Assembly (NCBI RefSeq): GCF_900094545.1
Contig: NZ_FMAH01000033.1
Span: forward strand, 18,741 to 82,740
Source: Martinezella miluonensis
GTDB taxonomy: Bacteria > Pseudomonadota > Alphaproteobacteria > Rhizobiales > Rhizobiaceae
Direction: 5' to 3'
DNA length: 64,000 nucleotides
Part shown: in pieces, positions 61,090 through 64,000 of the stretch
Position numbering within the stretch: the first letter of the stretch is position 1
Layout: every line of letters starts with the position of its first letter
Position numbers and translations under genes: made by a program
Notes under the pieces: generated by a model
Databases searched by the model: none
The model's input: only the letters and a program-made list of their open reading frames with translations
What the model was told of the DNA's origin: nothing

Positions 61090-61849
61090 AAACGATCTGT
61101 GGTGTGCCGACTTCAAGGGCGAGTTCAAACTCGGCGATGGCCGATACTGTTACCCATTGACGGTCACCGATCAGGCTTCACGTTATCTTCTCGCCTGTGA
61201 AGCCTTCGAATCGACACGGGAGCCTGGCGTCTTCGAGGCCTTCCGGCGGCTGTTTGCCGAGCGTGGCCTGCCAAGCGCGATCCGTAGCGACAACGGTTTG
61301 CCTTTCGCCAGCCCCAACGGGCTCTACAATCTGTCGAAGCTGTCGGTGTGGTGGCTGCGGCTCGGCATCGTCCTCGAGCGCATCAGGCCGGGCCGTCCCC
61401 AAGAAAACGGCCGGCATGAGCGCATGCACCTGACGCTCAAGAAAGAGGCGACCAGGCCACCTGGCAGAAATATCCTGCAGCAACAGGCCCGCTTCGATGC
61501 GTTCGTCAGCGAATTCAATACCGAGCGGCCGCATGAAGCCCTGGCGATGAAGACGCCGGTCGATCTCTACACGCCATCGGCGCGCCGATATAACGGGCTG
61601 CCGGAGATCGACTATCCGTTCCACGATCGAGAGGCGCTGGTGACCCATTGCGGCCGCATCTGCATCTATCGCAAGAAGATCAACATCTCGAGCGTGCTGG
61701 CCGGCCAGAAGCTCGGCATCAAAGAAGTCGACGACGGTATTTGGCTCGTCAGCTTCATGCACTATGATCTGGGATATATCGACCTGGAACAGAGAACTTT
61801 GCAAACCATCGACAACCCGTTCGGCACGAGGTTGTCACCCATGTCTTAG
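61090..61849 (+). pseudogene. 3' fragment of an IS481-type transposase, separated from its 5' part by IS66
   Basis: Continuing from NDLWCADFKGEFKLGDGRY, the frame runs through YPLTVTDQASRYLLACEAFE, AIRSDNGLPFASPNGLYNLS and RPGRPQENGRHERMHLTLKK (Asp, Asp and Glu of the DDE triad) to a stop codon at 61849. It is intact except for the IS66 cut and the missing N-terminus. An internal start could only give a protein lacking the DNA-binding part. Confidence 0.85.
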
Positions 61850-61872
61850 GGACGATCTGTTACCTATGTCTT
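61833..61872 (+). repeat. Direct repeat at the right end of the IS481-type element
   Basis: TGTCACCCATGTCTT (61833-61847) and TGTTACCTATGTCTT (61858-61872) share 13 of 15 bases with a 25-bp period. Such repeats next to the transposase stop codon are usual at the ends of IS481-type elements and probably bind the transposase. Confidence 0.6.
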
Positions 61873-62050
61873 CGGTATGGACAGAAAAAGATTGGCGCAC
61901 CCGACATGCGCCATTCTCGTCTCCAGCGGTTTCCGAAGATAGCCAGCGATGCCTTGTGGAATAAGGGTTTTTGCCGCTTCTATTGTCCGAAGCGTTCCGG
62001 TAACGTTCTTATCGTTCTAGATCGTATTGGGGGAAAGGAAGGGGGAAAGG

Positions 62051-62446
62051 TTGACAACGTTAAATCGTCGCCCAGAGAAAGCCTTGACTGCGCAATTCGT
62101 CAAGAATGCCTCGACACCAGGAAAGTATTTCGACGGGCATGGGCTTTATCTGCGGGTTGATGATGGCGGCCGTCGTTACTGGGTCCAGCGTATTGTCATT
62201 CGCGGCAAGAGGCGAGAGATTGGCCTAGGGCCGGCATCGTTGATCACTCTCGCGGAAGCTCGGTCGGCCGCGATCGAGAACAGGAATACCAAGAACTATA
62301 TGCCGCTCAACAGGCGCTTGCTTGGGTGTTGGAGCCAGTTGGCATCGCCTCACCCATGGCTGTTATTTTGGGCACTCCGGAAGTGCAAGAAGGTTGTTGG
62401 GCTGAACCCCATCCGGCTCCGTTTTCAGATACTCGTGTCCAGCTGA
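62051..62446 (+). pseudogene. Truncated tyrosine integrase (P4/DUF4102 type)
   Basis: The first 80 residues match the Arm-type DNA-binding domain of P4-like integrases: LTAQFVKNASTPGKYFDGHG, LYLRVDDGGRRYWVQRIVIR, GKRREIGLGPASLITLAEAR. After about 62290 the similarity stops; the frame runs on through unrelated sequence and overlaps the DUF3892 gene. The catalytic domain is missing, so it cannot recombine. The start is probably TTG 62051 behind GGAAGGGGGAAAGG. Confidence 0.8.
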
Positions 62447-62653
62447 ACTCTTAGCGATCACGACCCAGACGTTTTTACCGCCTCCGGTGGTCCAGAACTT
62501 CCATTTGCCTGACTTAATACCAGCAATAGCTTCGCTTTCAGTAAGGCGCCACCGAGTGCCGTTTGTATTCACGCCGCCAACGTTTCTAATGCGTTCGTGG
62601 GCGTTAGAGCGATCAGTCTTGTTGATGCACTTTATCTCTACTTCATCTGCCAT
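62363..62653 (-). CDS. DUF3892 domain protein
   Basis: A 96-residue protein matching DUF3892 over its length: VEIKCINKTDRSNAHERIRN, VGGVNTNGTRWRLTESEAIA and a final HEYLKTEPDGVQPNNLLALP. ATG 62653 follows AGGAGGGG. Function is unknown; the family is common on mobile elements. It probably arrived as cargo of the island. Confidence 0.85.
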   Translation of the reverse strand: MADEVEIKCINKTDRSNAHERIRNVGGVNTNGTRWRLTESEAIAGIKSGKWKFWTTGGGKNVWVVIAKSSAGHEYLKTEPDGVQPNNLLALPECPK

Positions 62654-62883
62654 TTTCCCCTCCTGTGTTAGGCGAGTAAATAATGGCAAAATACATCCAT
62701 GAGTCGAGTCATATTTCAAGAGCGGGCATTTCACCGGCATCAAGCCAATGGCTTTCACCCTTGGGTGTAGAACCGCGCTGCCGCTTCGGGGTTGTGCGCC
62801 TTCTTAAACGGCGTGAAGTGGGCAACGCCGGTTTCAGCCTAACTACGAGGGCAAGATAGTAGAGTATGGCAAGCACAGCGATT

Positions 62884-63243
62884 TCATCGGCCCTGGAGAA
62901 CCCTAAGGATTTCGGGCGTAGTGCTTCCGGTCTTTTTCCAATCAAGTATGTCTTTCGTACCGATCCGACCTGATGCAACGCCTCGGATCATTCTCTCGCA
63001 CAAGACTTGATCAGCATTCTTCGCGGGGAGGTTAAAAATGAGCACCATCATGCCGTTATCGCCCGCAGTAAGTCTCTTCGATCGGCAGAAGTCGATGGCC
63101 CTCTGTCGAAACTCTGGGCTATGAGCAAGAGCCATTTTGACGAACTCCGCATTTTTAGCCGCTTCGATCTTGTTCTGAGGCGTGGTGCAAGCCGAGAGGA
63201 AAGCCAGCGCAGCAAGGGCTGGTAAGATGCGGAAGTATTTCAT
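62884..63243 (-). CDS. Putative lipoprotein
   Basis: A 119-residue protein with a signal peptide and lipobox (ALAFLSAC, Cys at residue 19). The mature part is helical with two more Cys residues (FCRSKRLTAGDNGMMVLIFN; VLCERMIRGVASGRIGTKDI). No family is recognised. It is encoded alone in the accessory region. Confidence 0.8.
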   Translation of the reverse strand: MKYFRILPALAALAFLSACTTPQNKIEAAKNAEFVKMALAHSPEFRQRAIDFCRSKRLTAGDNGMMVLIFNLPAKNADQVLCERMIRGVASGRIGTKDILDWKKTGSTTPEILRVLQGR

Positions 63244-63352
63244 GATAATCCCCGATTGAACTCAAGCGCAGGCTCTACACCGAAGAGTTTCGCGAACGGT
63301 TAGCGCGAGATGGGAAAATTTAACTACCACACCGATCAGAAGGTGAGGGGAA

Positions 63353-63498
63353 ATGACCAGCGATAAGAAGGGCGGCAGGCCGTCCAAATTCACTATCAAG
63401 CTCTCCGATGAGATCTGCGACCGCATCGCTGGCGGCGAAAGCCTCCGCTCCATCTGCCTTGATGAGGAGATGCCGGCAAAGTCCACGGTGTTCGCATG
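63353..63498 (+). pseudogene. 5' fragment of a phage terminase small subunit-like gene
   Basis: About 49 codons: MTSDKKGGRPSKFTIKLSDE, ICDRIAGGESLRSICLDEEM and PAKSTVFAWL, the N-terminal helix-turn-helix of terminase small subunit-like proteins. Right after AWL the sequence changes to IS3 transposase in another frame, so the gene is cut off. It suggests a prophage once lay here. Confidence 0.7.
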
Positions 63499-64000
63499 GC
63501 TACCGACGGCTGTTCATCCTGCTTCGTCGGGATGGAGAAGCGTCCGGGGTCAATCGCATCTACCGGCTCTATCGCGAGGAAGGTCTTTCGGTTCGCAAGC
63601 GGAAAGCACGGCGGCGTGCGGTCGGCACGCGTGCGCCGATCCTGGTTGAAGCGAAGGCCAATGCCCGCTCCCTCTCGGCGTTGTAAGCAACGCCTGCCGG
63701 GCAAGGGGATCGCTGGATTTCGTCCATGATCAGTTTGCCTGCGGCAGACGCTTCCGCGTTCTCAACATTGTCGATGATGTGACGCGCGAATGCCCGGCGG
63801 CAATCCCGGACACATCTATCTCCGGTCGACGTGTTGCTCGAGAACTGACGACGCTGATTGAACGACGCGGTAAGCCAAAAATGATTGTCTCCGACAACGG
63901 CACCGAACTCACGTCGAATGCCATCCTCGCCTGGTCGAAAGATCACAAGGTCGAATGGCACTACATCGCGCCAGGAAAGCCGATGCAGAATGGCTATGTC
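63499..64000 (+). pseudogene. IS3 family OrfB transposase fragment, interrupted and running off the window
   Basis: From 63499 one frame reads GYRRLFILLRRDGEASGVNR then IYRLYREEGLSVRKRKARRR up to EAKANARS, where a TAA follows. A second frame continues from about 63718: DFVHDQFACGRRFRVLNIVD, then RGKPKMIVSDNGTELTSNAI and HYIAPGKPMQNGYV (integrase core) to the window end. Between them about 40 bp (63681-63720) replaces the expected two-base junction. The N-terminal part is absent. It is therefore inactive. Confidence 0.85.

Overview
The window reads as chromosome-like DNA of a Rhizobiaceae bacterium, most likely Rhizobium. The evidence is the high GC content with typical rhizobial codon use, the PhyR-NepR-EcfG general stress module, the hmuPSTUV/tonB heme system, ThuAB and sugar ABC operons, and rhizobial IS66, IS481 and IS3 type insertion sequences. 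No rRNA, tRNA or CRISPR was seen.

Layout. 1-944: 3' truncated preT (pyrimidine catabolism). 945-5443: general stress response locus with an HWE kinase, phyR, nepR-ecfG and a two-gene envelope operon. Four sites match GGAAC-N16/17-CGTT exactly. One of them drives no protein gene and instead precedes a probable 120-nt small RNA with C-rich loops (1294-1416). 5466-13504: iron and heme block (hmuPSTUV, tonB, DUF2325 protein, possible heme monooxygenase, truncated globin). 13595-21249: LacI-controlled sugar operon (two catabolic enzymes, then a complete ABC importer) with a palindromic operator at 14715. 21345-24270: TetR/SMR pair and thuAB. 25212-27100: fluoride locus (variant fluoride riboswitch, CLC-F type antiporter, decayed crcB). 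27393-36629: membrane and lipid block: two candidate lipid hydroxylases, YqiK/YqiJ/PspA with a TnpB-like N-terminal domain read in frame into PspA, and a 1107-residue fusion of 2-oxoacid dehydrogenase E1 alpha, E1 beta, a lipoyl domain and a KAS III. 36760-53508: ordinary metabolic and regulatory genes (GNATs, MocR, RpiR, LLM oxidoreductase, EptA-like transferase, an ECF42-type sigma factor with its YCII partner, MFS, LysR, glycosyltransferase).

53509-64000 is an accessory region. It holds gene remnants, an orphan higA next to a frameshifted higB, a complete 3147-bp IS66 element with inverted repeats and target duplication inserted into an IS481-type transposase gene, a truncated tyrosine integrase, island cargo (DUF3892 protein, lipoprotein), and a terminase fragment joined to a broken IS3 transposase that runs off the window.

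How parts work together. EcfG is released from NepR by phosphorylated PhyR, which the HWE kinase is placed to control. EcfG sites lie before the kinase, phyR, the small RNA and the DUF883/holin-X pair, so the locus looks self-amplifying. HmuTUV with TonB and HmuS brings in and handles heme, and the downstream ABM protein may help degrade it. The riboswitch should switch on the fluoride antiporter when fluoride enters; the second exporter, crcB, has been lost.
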